From assembly GCF_016342275.1 (NCBI RefSeq), contig NZ_JAEIOT010000011.1, positions 62,001-126,000 on the forward strand: a stretch of DNA of 64,000 nt, read 5' to 3'. Positions 41,382 to 51,316 of the stretch are shown here, piece after piece (the first letter of the stretch is position 1; each line of letters starts with the position of its first letter). This DNA comes from Corynebacterium marambiense. GTDB taxonomy: Bacteria; Actinomycetota; Actinomycetes; Mycobacteriales; Mycobacteriaceae. The notes below the pieces were generated by a model that made no database searches, was not told where the DNA came from, and worked only from the letters and a program-made list of their open reading frames with translations. The translations under genes were made by a program, and so were the position numbers.

Positions 41382-42068
41382 TCAGGAGCGGCCGGAGAGG
41401 AGCGCCGACAGCGGACGGAAGGGCTGCAGCCAGGCACCTCCCTCGGGCAGGGAGTCCAGGGAGATGCGCGGGAGCGGCTCGCGGAACACTCCGGGGATTT
41501 CCTCCAGATCGATGAACTCGATCAGCTCCGAACTCACCGCCCATGAGGCGTGTTCGTGGAAACCGATCACGGTGACGGGCATCTCGTCGGCGAGTTCCTC
41601 GAGTGTCTCCCGGAAGTTCTGGCCGTCGGCGCTGGCGACGACGAGCCCATGGAGAATACCTTCCTCGTGGCGACGGCGGATATGGGCGAGCATGTCCGGG
41701 TCGACGTCGGAGTCCTCGTCGGTCTTCGGCTTGGCGAAGACCGCGAAACCGACGTTCCGGAGGGCCTCGACCCAGGGGCGGACGACATCGGAACCGCCGG
41801 GGGCGACGTTGGTGAACACCGTCGCCTCGGGCTCCAGATGGAATCCCAGCTCCTCCGAGCGGACGTCCGCACGTCCGAGAAGCCAGCGGCCGATGGCGTC
41901 GAAACGGGGACGATAGACGGCGGTGGGGCGTCCCCCGAGGATGGCGCCGAGTCCCATGTCGAGGTTCGGTGCGTCCCAGACCAGCAGGAGGGTCTCGGGC
42001 CCCGCATCCGCCGTGTTGTCGGTGTGCTCGCTGTAGTTGTGTGTGTGATCGTGATGGGCGCTATGCAT
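41382..42068 (-). CDS. NYN-domain (PIN-like) putative RNase
   Basis: A 228-residue cytoplasmic protein. LLLVWDAPNLDMGLG carries the first acidic site of the NYN/LabA fold; the PKTDEDSDVDPDML and VVASADGQNFRE stretches carry the further aspartates. NYN proteins are predicted single-strand RNases in tRNA or mRNA processing. The N-terminus is His/Asn/Asp-rich (HSAHHDHTHN) and could bind metal. It lies between trmB and cmpL1 on the same strand with short gaps, which fits RNA processing next to a tRNA methyltransferase. The exact target is unknown. Confidence 0.85.
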   Translation of the reverse strand: MHSAHHDHTHNYSEHTDNTADAGPETLLLVWDAPNLDMGLGAILGGRPTAVYRPRFDAIGRWLLGRADVRSEELGFHLEPEATVFTNVAPGGSDVVRPWVEALRNVGFAVFAKPKTDEDSDVDPDMLAHIRRRHEEGILHGLVVASADGQNFRETLEELADEMPVTVIGFHEHASWAVSSELIEFIDLEEIPGVFREPLPRISLDSLPEGGAWLQPFRPLSALLSGRS

Positions 42069-42122
42069 AAGTGGATCTTTCGCTGATTATGGGATCGAAG
42101 GAGGTGACAGAGAAGGCTACTC

Positions 42123-42890
42123 TCACAGGGGGCGCTGCCAGAGGAACTCCGTGATGTCATGGTCGCGATCAAGGCCCTTGCCCTCGAACTTGGTGATGAC
42201 CTGTCGGTCAACCAGCTGCGGGCAGTCCGGCCACGGCCAGCCCCGGTATTCCAGCTGGGGTTCGACGTTGACGAGCTCAGAGATCCACTCGGCGTAGTCG
42301 GCGTGATCCGTCGCGACGTGCAGAATCCCGCCGGGCTTCAGGCGACTGGCGATGAGGTGCAGTGGCCCCGACTGGATGATGCGGCGCTTGTGGTGCCGCG
42401 CCTTGGGCCAGGGGTCGGGGAAGAAGACCCGTACACCGGACAAGGAATCCGGCGCGATCATCCGGTTAAGCACCTCAATGCCGTCGCCTCGGATCATCCG
42501 TATGTTGTCGATGCCGCCCCGGACGGTCGCCCCCAGTAGCTTCGCCAGTCCCGGCTTGTAGAGTTCGACCGCGATGACATTGACATCGGGTTCCTCGACC
42601 GCCATCGCCGCGGTGGACGTACCGGTCCCGGAACCTATCTCGAGGATCGTCGGTGCGCTCCGGCCGAACCACGCGTCGGTGTCGATCGTTTCGTCAACGA
42701 GCACTTTGCCGAGGCGAGGCCAGTGCTCGTTCCACAGCCGCTGCTGGTTATCGGTCAGGGTGCCGCGCCGGAACGTGACGTTGCCCAGGCGCGGGTAATC
42801 GAGTCCATCATTGAATACGGATTGGAGACGACGGCCGGAGGGAAGCTCTCCGAGATCGTCAGGGTTAGGGGAATTATCAGTGCTAGACAT
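42123..42890 (-). CDS. trmB: tRNA (guanine-N7-)-methyltransferase
   Basis: A 255-residue SAM-dependent enzyme making m7G46 in tRNA. The SAM-binding [11 protein letters not shown], then [25 protein letters not shown] (the TrmB signature) and [10 protein letters not shown] are all present. The ATG at 42890 follows a G-rich ribosome site; a TTG 30 bases upstream is the alternative but would add residues of no clear pattern. It is divergent from pck with about 310 bases between the starts. Confidence 0.95.
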   Translation of the reverse strand: MSSTDNSPNPDDLGELPSGRRLQSVFNDGLDYPRLGNVTFRRGTLTDNQQRLWNEHWPRLGKVLVDETIDTDAWFGRSAPTILEIGSGTGTSTAAMAVEEPDVNVIAVELYKPGLAKLLGATVRGGIDNIRMIRGDGIEVLNRMIAPDSLSGVRVFFPDPWPKARHHKRRIIQSGPLHLIASRLKPGGILHVATDHADYAEWISELVNVEPQLEYRGWPWPDCPQLVDRQVITKFEGKGLDRDHDITEFLWQRPL

Positions 42891-43203
42891 CCCCCCCAGT
42901 TTGCCTGTTCTGCCGGACAAACTTCAATCCAGTGATCGGTTTCCCGTCGCCGGATAGTTTTCCACAGGATCCACGTGACGGTGCCCGGACAGGGATGGCG
43001 ATGAGGGCACCCTGGCGAGGGGGTAATCGAGATTTGCCTAAATGGGCGTACCATGCCGCGTCAAGGGGCTAAATTCGGGGGTATCAAACTGGTCATGACA
43101 AATGTGGTCAGCGTCTCAATGCGTGTGGCTGCGGGGCGCCATTGCCGGGGCTACGCTGGTCGTTGAGAACTCTGCCGAACGACAGAAGATATCAGGAGTA
43201 AAG
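42891..43203. promoter_or_regulatory. Divergent control region trmB/pck
   Basis: About 313 bases without a gene. A -10-like TACGCT at 43152-43157 would start pck transcription near 43164, giving a leader of about 40 bases with AGGAG before the ATG. No convincing -35 was seen. No known operator could be identified with certainty. Confidence 0.35.
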
Positions 43204-45033
43204 ATGACCGAGTCAACAATCCCGCGCCTTGAGGGTGCACTGCCCACGAAGAACAAGGAACTGATCCGATGGATCTCTGAAGCTGTGGAACTGTTCCAGC
43301 CGGAGCGGGTCGTCTTCGCCGACGGATCCCAGGAAGAATGGGATCGGCTCGGGGCTGAACTCGTCGAGGCTGGTACCCTCATCAAGCTGAATGAGGAGAA
43401 GCGCCCGAACAGCTACCTGGCGCGCTCGAACCCTGCCGATGTAGCCCGCGTCGAGTCGCGCACGTTCATTTGCTCAGAAGATGAGTCGGGAGCCGGCCCG
43501 ACCAACAACTGGATGGACCCGGCTGAGATGAAGGCCGAGATGACCGAGTGCTTCCGGGGGGCTATGAAGGGGCGGACGATGTATGTCGTTCCGTTCTGCA
43601 TGGGTCCGATCAGTGATCCCGATCCGAAACTCGGCGTCCAGCTGACGGATTCCGCTTATGTGGTGATGTCCATGCGCATCATGACCCGCATGGGAACGGA
43701 GGCTCTGGACAAGATCGGCGATGACGGCGAGTTCGTTCACGCCCTGCACTCTGTTGGCGCGCCGCTTGAGCCCGGCGAGGAGGACGTCGTCTGGCCCTGC
43801 AACGACACCAAGTACATCACCCAGTTCCCGGACACCCGTGAAATCTGGTCCTACGGTTCCGGCTACGGCGGAAACGCCATCCTGGCGAAGAAGTGCTATG
43901 CCCTGCGTATCGCATCCGTCATGGCCCGCGACGAGGGGTGGATGGCTGAGCACATGCTCATCCTGAAGCTCACCTCCCCGGAGAACAAGTCCTACTACAT
44001 TTGCGCCGCTTTCCCGTCTGCCTGTGGCAAGACGAACCTGGCCATGCTGGAACCCACCATCGATGGCTGGACCGCCGAGGTTGTCGGTGACGACATCGCG
44101 TGGCTGAAGTTCGGTGAGGATGGCCGCCTCTACGCCGTCAACCCGGAGAACGGCTTCTTCGGTGTCGCACCCGGCACCAACTACGACTCCAACCCAAACG
44201 CCATGAAGACGATGGAGCCGGGCAACTCCCTGTTTACCAACGTCGCACTCACCGATGACGGTGATGTCTGGTGGGAGGGTCTCGAGAACAAGCCCGATCA
44301 CGCGATCGACTGGAAGGGCAACGACTGGACCCCGGACTCTGAGGAGCCGTCCAGCCACCCGAACTCCCGCTACTGCGTCCCGATCTCCCAGTGCCCGGTT
44401 GCGGCCGAAGAGTTCGATGACTGGCGTGGGGTCCCGGTCTCCGCGATCCTTTTCGGTGGCCGCCGCCCCGACACCGTCCCGCTGGTCACCCAGGCCTTCG
44501 ACTGGAACCACGCCACCATGATCGGGACCCTGCTGTCCTCCGGGCAGACCGCCGCTTCCTCCGAGGCAAAGGTCGGTGCACTGCGCCACGACCCCATGGC
44601 CATGCTCCCGTTCATCGGCTACAATGCGGGCGAATACCTGCAGCACTGGATCGACATGGGCAACAAGGGCGGCGATAAGATGCCGCCGGTCTTCCTGGTC
44701 AACTGGTTCCGCCGCGGCGATGACGGGCGTTTCCTGTGGCCCGGATTCGGCGACAACAGCCGCGTCCTCAAGTGGATCGTTGACCGCATTGAGGGACGTG
44801 TCGGAGCCGACGAGACCGTCGCAGGGCACACCGCTCGCGCAGAAGACCTGGACCTCACCGGCCTGGACACCCCGCGGGCCGATGTTGAGGAAGCCCTGAC
44901 CGCTCCCCCGGAGCAGTGGGCACGCGACATGGAGGACAACGCTGCCTGGCTGGAGAAGCTCGGACCGGCCGTCCCCAAGGAGGTCTTCGAGCAGTTCGAG
45001 GCACTCAAGGAACGCATCGCGAAGCACTCCTGA
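43204..45033 (+). CDS. pck: Phosphoenolpyruvate carboxykinase (GTP)
   Basis: A 609-residue cytoplasmic enzyme converting oxaloacetate and GTP to PEP, GDP and CO2, the entry to gluconeogenesis. The P-loop [13 protein letters not shown] (reactive cysteine near residue 274), [11 protein letters not shown] and the metal site DDIAWLKF identify the GTP-dependent class. [19 protein letters not shown] in the C-terminal third is typical. The ATG at 43204 has AGGAG six bases upstream; the open frame from 43102 is longer but starts inside the promoter region. A good terminator follows. Confidence 0.97.
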   Translation: MTESTIPRLEGALPTKNKELIRWISEAVELFQPERVVFADGSQEEWDRLGAELVEAGTLIKLNEEKRPNSYLARSNPADVARVESRTFICSEDESGAGPTNNWMDPAEMKAEMTECFRGAMKGRTMYVVPFCMGPISDPDPKLGVQLTDSAYVVMSMRIMTRMGTEALDKIGDDGEFVHALHSVGAPLEPGEEDVVWPCNDTKYITQFPDTREIWSYGSGYGGNAILAKKCYALRIASVMARDEGWMAEHMLILKLTSPENKSYYICAAFPSACGKTNLAMLEPTIDGWTAEVVGDDIAWLKFGEDGRLYAVNPENGFFGVAPGTNYDSNPNAMKTMEPGNSLFTNVALTDDGDVWWEGLENKPDHAIDWKGNDWTPDSEEPSSHPNSRYCVPISQCPVAAEEFDDWRGVPVSAILFGGRRPDTVPLVTQAFDWNHATMIGTLLSSGQTAASSEAKVGALRHDPMAMLPFIGYNAGEYLQHWIDMGNKGGDKMPPVFLVNWFRRGDDGRFLWPGFGDNSRVLKWIVDRIEGRVGADETVAGHTARAEDLDLTGLDTPRADVEEALTAPPEQWARDMEDNAAWLEKLGPAVPKEVFEQFEALKERIAKHS

Positions 45034-45042
45034 TATTGCGGT

Positions 45043-45086
45043 AAACGGCAATCCCCCGGACCAACCGATCCGGAGGATTGCCGTTT
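45043..45086 (+). terminator. Terminator of pck
   Basis: A 12-bp stem (45043-45054 with 45075-45086), continued after one mismatch by 5 bp, loop of 8, then TTTCTGT. Confidence 0.85.
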
Positions 45087-45329
45087 CTGTATCATCACCG
45101 TGTCGGTACGGCTGGGGCAGATTGATATTCTCAAATACTCAAGGATAATCACCGGTCGCTAAATTGCTCAAATTCTAAGCGGGGTGGTCCGGATACTCCT
45201 GCGGTGTCACTAGGGTAGATCACATCTACTCTAGAATGGGTGTTTTTGATTATGTGGTCATTACATCTGTGCTTTTCCAAGATGGGTTATTCATGTAGAT
45301 GCTTATTTCCTCGATCATTTCTCGACTTA

Positions 45330-46230
45330 GATGGCAGTACTGCGCATGACCGGGGCGTCTGTCCGGCTTCTGCGATGACGTCGGCTATGACCTCCTCCAG
45401 TTCGGTGTTGGTGGCAAGGATCTGCTTGAGGTCACGCTCGGGCTGGACTGCGCCGGGAATCATCACAGTCTGGTTGCAGTGGGCCTTGAGAACGCTTGCG
45501 GACAGGCCCTGGGAGCGGTGGCGACGTACTTACCGGCGAACGTCCGCAGCCGTTCGTGGCCTGTATGTTTGACGTTGCCCATGCTTTAGTCGTGCAGCAG
45601 AATCTCCAGCACCCAGCGTCGCTGAATCGTGCCGCAGGCCAGAGCGCGTTCAAACGCCAGGTAGCTGTTGACAAGCAGTGAACGCAGATGGTTGACCAGC
45701 TTGGCTCAGGTGAACTGAAGGTTTTCTTCAACCCCGTAAGTGACTTGATGCTGGTGGAGGCTCGACACCCCGGGCGACCGGTCGTAGTGTGTGGGGACGG
45801 CTGCGGGCGCTGTCAGTGACGATGTACGCGTCATGCTTGTCGGTTTTGGAATTGACGGGGTAGGTTTCGGGCAGCTTTCGCATGGTGAATGCTGGCAGAT
45901 ATACGCCATCGCAGCCGTAGTGGCGGGAAACACACATGGTGGGCTTGCCGTGGTGTTGGGGCGTCAACGGTGACCTCGACAGTGCCGTATGTCTTGGCCT
46001 GATCGAAAGTTCCGACGAGGGGAGCCTGCTTCTGGTTGATCCTTCAGGCGAAAAACCTCACCGTCCGCGGCTACGGCGTAGGCGTAGTCGAATATCTTGC
46101 CGGGAGTTCGAGCCGAGGTAGACATCGTGAGACTTGTCGATGCCTCCTGGATCGACTGCTCCCGTGACAATCGCCTGGGTGCGGTCGTTGGGACAGGTTT
46201 CTGCGGACGTCATATCCGGTGATGACTGGG
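45330..46230 (-). pseudogene. Broken IS110-family transposase
   Basis: Fragments of an IS110-type (DEDD) transposase appear in different minus-strand frames. GVYLPAFTMRKLPETYPVNS followed by KTDKHDAYIVTDSARS and PHTLRP (about 45770-45930) is the characteristic segment after the catalytic region. ILATNTELEEVIADVI (about 45370-45430) resembles the later helical part. Several frameshifts and stops interrupt it, and the C-terminal end is missing beyond about 45330. No terminal repeats could be drawn with confidence. It lies in a stretch of lower G+C than its surroundings. Confidence 0.6.
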
Positions 46231-46537
46231 AACGGTTGAGGGATTCCTCGATGGTGAACTGAGATCGTCGGTATCATGAGTTGCATCTGTTTCCAGGCGC
46301 GCTGTGACGGATGTTAATTACCTAACCTCTTATTGATCGACATCGCCGGTTCTCGGACATCCTATTCGGGGGAGCTTAAAAACTATAGGATATCGCTGAT
46401 GGATCAGAAGAGCCAAGATGATCATCTTGGTGTATCAAACGCTCCCATCGGACCAGCGGGGACTGGATGCGGTTCGTCGGCCTGTATCCGTGTGGGAAAA
46501 TACTCGTTCTCTTTGACCAGAAAGTAAGATGGTCACA
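46231..46537. other. Spacer between IS remnant and surface-protein remnant
   Basis: About 300 bases, AT-richer than average, with no gene recognised. An open frame of 64 codons at 46333-46527 has no ribosome site and no recognisable feature. Confidence 0.4.
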
Positions 46538-47728
46538 ATGATAGAAGGATTATTTAGAATTCGGTCTTTATCGATGAGGGTGTTTATATCGCTAATGTCC
46601 GTTTTTATGCTGGTGCTGTCCGTACTGGCAGCACCAGAGGCTGGGGCGGAGGGGGCTCGGATAGAACCGCTGACTACGTAACCAATGTAGATTTCACCCG
46701 CACCTCCGGGAAGGCTGCATCCGAGCCATTGACTTCGGATGAATCAATTAGTTTAAAGACCGACTTCAGTACGAAAAGTATCAGGACGATCCTTCGAAAT
46801 CCGTGAAACCGGGCAAATATATGCTGTTTCAACTTCCGGGTCGGCTACATACGGTGAGTAAACCTGTCAATCTAGCTAATGGCAGTGGGGATGGCATTAT
46901 TGAATGTGAAAACGCCAATGACAACTTCGCCGTCAAGTGTGTGTTGACCGACTAAAAAGATGTTTAATATTAAATCGGTAACTCTCAATGTTACCGATAT
47001 TATGAACGAATCTGTCGTTGATGAGGGGGTGTAGGGCCCGGATCAGGGGCCGCTCCTGTTTGAAGTTTTCACGAAAATCCTACCAAATACGGTTATTTAT
47101 TTCGTCGAAGTCAGCGACTGGACCAATGGCATGGGCGTGGTCCGGTGGAGTGTCATTGTTCCCGTTAGCGGTTGGTTGATGACAATTATCGACGATTTTG
47201 TGGAGCCGCAACGCCCACATGAAAATTCGAATACGTACGAAGTGGGACTTCGTCAGGGGGTAACTGGCATATGTGGCCGCAGTGTCTGCTGGTGTTCCTG
47301 GTCATGTGGTGACGGTGTCGCCGGATTCGTCGACGGTGATTGTTGCTGCGGATGATAGTGACAACGTGGAGGTGACCAACACCTACAGTGAGGTTCCCCC
47401 CAACGCCGGTGGCTCCGTGTTCGGATCCTCGGAAGGAAACGGGTGGATCAGTCCCGTCATCGGTGCCGTCGCCCTCGGATCAGCATTCCTCCTGCCTGCC
47501 CTCTCTTCGGGCGCATTGAGTGCGGCCCAGGGACCCTCCAATGCGGGGATCGCGGAAGAGCCGGTTCACACCGACACACCGGCCCCTACAAACCAGGTTG
47601 AACAACCGAAGGAAGAACACCGGGGAGGGATGCTCGCTCAGACCGGGGCGAACGTTCTGATCCTCATTCTGATCGCTCTCGTCCTCATGGGGCTTGGACT
47701 GCTGCTGGTGCTACGCCGTCGCCGCTGA
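46538..47728 (+). pseudogene. Broken sortase-anchored surface protein
   Basis: An ATG at 46538 opens a signal-peptide-like frame (MRVFISLMSVFMLVLSVLAAP) that meets a stop after about 47 codons. Adhesin-like beta-domain text then continues in other frames: TNVDFTRTSGKAASEPLTSD, KPGKYMLFQLPGR and IKSVTLNVTDIMNE. The last piece (47273-47728) is intact in frame: a repeat ending VEVTNTYSE as in DUF5979-type stalk domains, a Pro-rich segment, the sorting signal LAQTG, a hydrophobic helix and RRRR. LAXTG is the pattern of class E sortases in actinobacteria. The gene looks eroded by several frameshifts and stops. Confidence 0.65.
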
Positions 47729-47924
47729 TTCGAGCTGATCAGTGGTGGTTGATCTCTAAGAGGCCGACCCGGGAGTATTCCTCCTCGGCCGGCCCTTTCA
47801 GCTCTGTGGTCCGGTACTCCGACGTTGCGGCAGGGAGAACATCAATCTAGCCACCACCAGAAAGGTGAACCTGCCCCGGTAAATCGCCGCCCCGGAACCG
47901 ACACACCAGCAATCCAGGGTCCGG
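47729..47924. other. Spacer with weak hairpin
   Basis: About 200 bases. GGCCGA (47762-47767) and TCGGCC (47785-47790) can pair, followed by GGCCCTTTC, possibly the old terminator of the surface-protein gene. Nothing else was seen. Confidence 0.3.
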
Positions 47925-48704
47925 TCACTGCTTTCTTCGCAACACGATCACCACGTTGCTCACCACGAATTCCCGCAGTATCGGTACGCGGACCATCCAC
48001 CACGCCCATGCTGGGTGATACCGCGGAAATACGCTGCACACCTCTGCTTTTGTGGATCTCGCCCATCGCACACCGGCCGTACACGAGACGTCGAAAAGTG
48101 ACTGGCCGAACACATTCTTCGGTGGATGCCCGTGTCGTCGCGTGTACCGGTCCCGGGCATAGGCACCACCGATGTAGTGCGGGATCAGACCGGTCTCGTG
48201 GCCACCGAACGGGCCGAGCCACACCGTGTAACTCAGCACCACCAGACCACCCGGACGGGTAACCCGCAGCATCTCCTCGCCCATCGTCCAGGGATCCGGA
48301 ACGTGCTCGGCGACATTGGACGAGTAGGTCACGTCGAACACCCCCTCCCGGAATGGCAGCGCGGTGCCGGAACCGCGGACGGATGCGTCGACAGCAATAC
48401 CTGCGGCTGCCATCTCCCCGGCGTCCGGTTCCACCGTGACGTATCCGCAGTTGCGTGCGGCGAATGCCTGCGAGAAATAACCCGGTCCACCGCCGACATC
48501 CAGGATTCGCCGCCCGGCGAGCCCGCCACCCACGCAATCCGCGTGGAGACACTCAAGCAGCAGAGCTGTATCCTCCGCGAGACGCCCGTAGAAGACCTCC
48601 GGGGCGGTCTGCTCGAAGCGGAAACCGCGCAGCAAGTTGAATGACCTGCGCAGTGTCGCCAGACCACGGGTCCGGGGGAGACGAGACGTGAGGGGAAATC
48701 GCAC
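47925..48704 (-). CDS. SAM-dependent methyltransferase (Rv0224c type)
   Basis: A 259-residue class I methyltransferase: ILDVGGGPGYFSQAFA (SAM motif I), VTVEPD, GTALPFREGVFDVTYSSNVAEHV and MLRVTRPGGLVVLSYT (motifs post-I to III). Its position beside a GT4 gene, pgfA, tmaT and aftD equals mycobacterial Rv0224c, whose substrate is unknown. The GTG at 48704 was chosen because a minus-strand -10 box TACACT ends 6 bases upstream, giving a leaderless mRNA. A longer frame would run into the divergent glycosyltransferase gene. Confidence 0.85.
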   Translation of the reverse strand: MRFPLTSRLPRTRGLATLRRSFNLLRGFRFEQTAPEVFYGRLAEDTALLLECLHADCVGGGLAGRRILDVGGGPGYFSQAFAARNCGYVTVEPDAGEMAAAGIAVDASVRGSGTALPFREGVFDVTYSSNVAEHVPDPWTMGEEMLRVTRPGGLVVLSYTVWLGPFGGHETGLIPHYIGGAYARDRYTRRHGHPPKNVFGQSLFDVSCTAGVRWARSTKAEVCSVFPRYHPAWAWWMVRVPILREFVVSNVVIVLRRKQ

Positions 48705-48746
48705 GGTGACAGTGTATCGGTGCCGGGTGGTTAAACTGGCGGGGTC
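48705..48746. promoter_or_regulatory. Compact divergent promoter
   Basis: Only 42 bases separate the two divergent starts. The minus-strand -10 TACACT (48711-48716) ends 6 bases before the methyltransferase GTG. The plus-strand -10 TAAACT (48732-48737) ends 9 bases before the glycosyltransferase ATG. Each promoter's upstream part must lie inside the opposite gene's start. Confidence 0.55.
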
Positions 48747-49865
48747 ATGAAGATCCTGTTTCTGTGCTGGCGCGATACCACCCACCCTCAGGGGGGCGGC
48801 AGTGAACGTTACCTGGAGCGCGTCGGAGAGTACCTCGTCCAGCACGGTCACGAGGTCGTCTATCGGACTGCCGCACACGATGCCGCTCCTCGCAGGCAGG
48901 TCCGCGACGGAATTCGTTTCAGTCGCGCCGGTGGAAAGTTCACCGTCTATTCGCGGGCCTGGTTGGCCCTTCTCGCTGGGCGGCTCGGTGTGGGCCCGTT
49001 ACGGGGCGTCGACGTGGTCGTGGACACTCAGAACGGGATCCCATTCTTCGCCCGCGTATTCAGCGGACGGCCTACGGTACTGCTGACCCACCACTGTCAC
49101 CGGGAACAATGGCCGGTGGCGGGCCCAGTGCTGAGTCGGGTCGGGTGGTTCCTGGAACGTCGTGTCGCACCACGGGTCTACCGGTCGAGCCCGTACGTCA
49201 CGGTGTCGGAGTCGTCCGCGGGGGAACTCGTGGAACTTGGGGTCAATGCTGAGGCAATCCGGATCATTCGAAGCGGCATCGACCCCGTCCCGGTAGATTT
49301 CGCCCGCTATCCGGACAGCGGGACGACACATCTGGTGACGCTGTCCCGTCTCGTACCGCACAAACAGATTGAGCACGCCATGGACGTCATCGCGGCTCTT
49401 TTACCGACGCATGACGTTGTGCTCGACGTCATCGGCTCAGGATGGTGGGAGCAGCAGCTCCGCGACTACGCAGTGTCACTCGGTGTCGGGGACCGAGTGA
49501 TTCTGCACGGTCAGGTCAGCGAGGAACACAAACATGCGCTCCTCGCCCGCGCCACCCTGCATCTCATGCCCTCCCGGAAGGAGGGATGGGGGCTGGCGGT
49601 CATCGAGGCTGCCCAGCACGGCGTACCGACCCTCGGGTACCGCAGCTCAGCGGGACTCAACGATTCCGTGATCGACGGTGTCACCGGAGTACTCGTGGAC
49701 GATAAGGCGGCCCTCATCCGGGCGACGGCGGATCTCATCGACGATGGTCCAGGCCGTTCCCGTCTCGGCGCGGCCGCCGAGAGACGCGCCACCGAGTTCT
49801 CCTGGGAATTCACCGGCGAGCAGTTCGCCGAGCTCCTGAACCACGTCGCAGGAAGACGACGGTGA
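48747..49865 (+). CDS. Family 4 glycosyltransferase (Rv0225 type)
   Basis: A 372-residue cytoplasmic GT-B glycosyltransferase. The N-terminal Gly-rich loop HPQGGGSERYLERVG and the C-terminal nucleotide-sugar region TLSRLVPHKQIEHAM and PSRKEGWGLAVIEAAQHGVPTLGY (EX7E motif) are classic GT4. The mycobacterial orthologue Rv0225 lies in the same order and its acceptor is not established. There is little room for a ribosome site before the ATG, consistent with a near-leaderless transcript. Its 3' end overlaps the convergent membrane-protein gene by 56 bases. Confidence 0.9.
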   Translation: MKILFLCWRDTTHPQGGGSERYLERVGEYLVQHGHEVVYRTAAHDAAPRRQVRDGIRFSRAGGKFTVYSRAWLALLAGRLGVGPLRGVDVVVDTQNGIPFFARVFSGRPTVLLTHHCHREQWPVAGPVLSRVGWFLERRVAPRVYRSSPYVTVSESSAGELVELGVNAEAIRIIRSGIDPVPVDFARYPDSGTTHLVTLSRLVPHKQIEHAMDVIAALLPTHDVVLDVIGSGWWEQQLRDYAVSLGVGDRVILHGQVSEEHKHALLARATLHLMPSRKEGWGLAVIEAAQHGVPTLGYRSSAGLNDSVIDGVTGVLVDDKAALIRATADLIDDGPGRSRLGAAAERRATEFSWEFTGEQFAELLNHVAGRRR

Positions 49866-51306
49866 AGGGAACCACGAACCACAATCCGGTTAATCCGAGA
49901 CCCAGCCACCAGCGCCAGCCCCGTCGCGGTGCGCCGCCGAGGTCGTGGGTCTCGCCCCCATCGACGACGACCCCAATCCCCGTCGACCGAACGGCATCGA
50001 TGTCCCCGTCCCGCCATGCCTCGACAGCGGTGACCCACCGTGGATTCGGCTGATCGGTCAATTCACCGTCCACCCGCAGACCGCCCGGCTCCACGAGGGA
50101 GACGGCCTTCGCCCTGGGATCGAGGGTCGTCCGGCCGCGGTACGTGGTTATCGTGCCCGCATCCGGAACCAGAACGTCACGCCCCGCTGCTATCTCAGAT
50201 AACTCCACCCAGGCCGGGTCCACCGGAACAGGTCGCAGGGAGACCACGGCACGTGGCGCGTCCGGGACCTGCAGTACCGCGAGGACAATCACCAGGCCCC
50301 CGATGAGCCACCGCCGGTCCACGGCCAGTGCAGCGAGCGCGCTGAACGCGGGGACAGCCAGTGCGACATATTTCTGAGCGTCCCGCAGCAGACCCGCCCC
50401 CGGAACGTGGAGCAGTAACCACTCCGCCGCCCAGGGGAACAGCCACCAGGCGACTGCGATGCCGAGACCGGCCCCCGCGAGGACCAGCAGCGGCCGGGGG
50501 CAGCGGCGCAACCCCGTTGACAGTGCCACCGCGAGCAGGACACCGAACACCGCGAACCCCGCGGAGCGTGACGCCGGGACAGCCGCGCCGTTCCAGATGC
50601 CACCCAATCCGGCCAGTGCCCCGGCGGTGCCGACGAGATGCTCCGCTCGGGGGGCGAATGCCGTGGCACCACCGATACCCGTTCCAGGCACACCCAGCAG
50701 GGCGGGTACCAGCCACGGCAGTGACGCGACTGTACCGACCCCCGCGGCGAGCAGTCTCAGCTGTCGCCTGCGCCACGAACACACCAGCGCCACCGTGATC
50801 CCCAGCAGAGCACCCGTCGGGGTGAGCGATGCCGCCCACATCCCCACCACCAGCACAATTCTGTTCCCCACGAGCCCTGCCCAGGCGACGGCAGGCAGCA
50901 TCCACGCCGCGACCACCAGCGACCAGTGTCCCTGCGCCAGGCGCTCGACCACGAATGGGTTGACCACGGTCAGCGTCACCGAGGTGATCTGGGGGAGAAC
51001 CCGTGATCCGCCGGTGACATGGCGGGCCAGCGCTGCCGCTCCCGCAGCCCCGGAGAAACCGGCGACGAGGAGAAAAAGGCGAGTGACGAAGGAGGCATCG
51101 GCGAAGGACCCCACCACCGCCAGGACACCATCCTGGGGGGCGTTCCTGGCCGGAAGATCCCCAAACCCCAGCGCGGACAGGCTCAACGCCGGGTGTGGGA
51201 GAACCACCATGTCCCTCTGGATCAGGGCACCCGCCCCGGCGATCGGCCACAGCAGGACACCGACGCAGAACACCGACCACGCGGTCAGGACGATGCGGCG
51301 AGTCAC
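49810..51306 (-). CDS. Polytopic membrane protein (Rv0226c type)
   Basis: A 498-residue protein with about ten to eleven hydrophobic helices, a periplasmic loop with conserved HPALSLSALGFGDLPARN near the N-terminus, VNPFVVERLAQGHWSLV in the middle, and an extracytoplasmic domain before a last helix (WWLGLGLTGLWFVVPFTVVF). The architecture resembles GT-C fold envelope glycosyltransferases, but no Asp motif can be fixed with certainty. Synteny with Rv0226c supports an envelope function. It is followed on the same strand by pgfA upstream, only 10 bases away, so the two form an operon. Confidence 0.8.
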   Translation of the reverse strand: MTRRIVLTAWSVFCVGVLLWPIAGAGALIQRDMVVLPHPALSLSALGFGDLPARNAPQDGVLAVVGSFADASFVTRLFLLVAGFSGAAGAAALARHVTGGSRVLPQITSVTLTVVNPFVVERLAQGHWSLVVAAWMLPAVAWAGLVGNRIVLVVGMWAASLTPTGALLGITVALVCSWRRRQLRLLAAGVGTVASLPWLVPALLGVPGTGIGGATAFAPRAEHLVGTAGALAGLGGIWNGAAVPASRSAGFAVFGVLLAVALSTGLRRCPRPLLVLAGAGLGIAVAWWLFPWAAEWLLLHVPGAGLLRDAQKYVALAVPAFSALAALAVDRRWLIGGLVIVLAVLQVPDAPRAVVSLRPVPVDPAWVELSEIAAGRDVLVPDAGTITTYRGRTTLDPRAKAVSLVEPGGLRVDGELTDQPNPRWVTAVEAWRDGDIDAVRSTGIGVVVDGGETHDLGGAPRRGWRWWLGLGLTGLWFVVPFTVVFLRRGSGARRTARR

Positions 51307-51316
51307 CCCACAGAGT

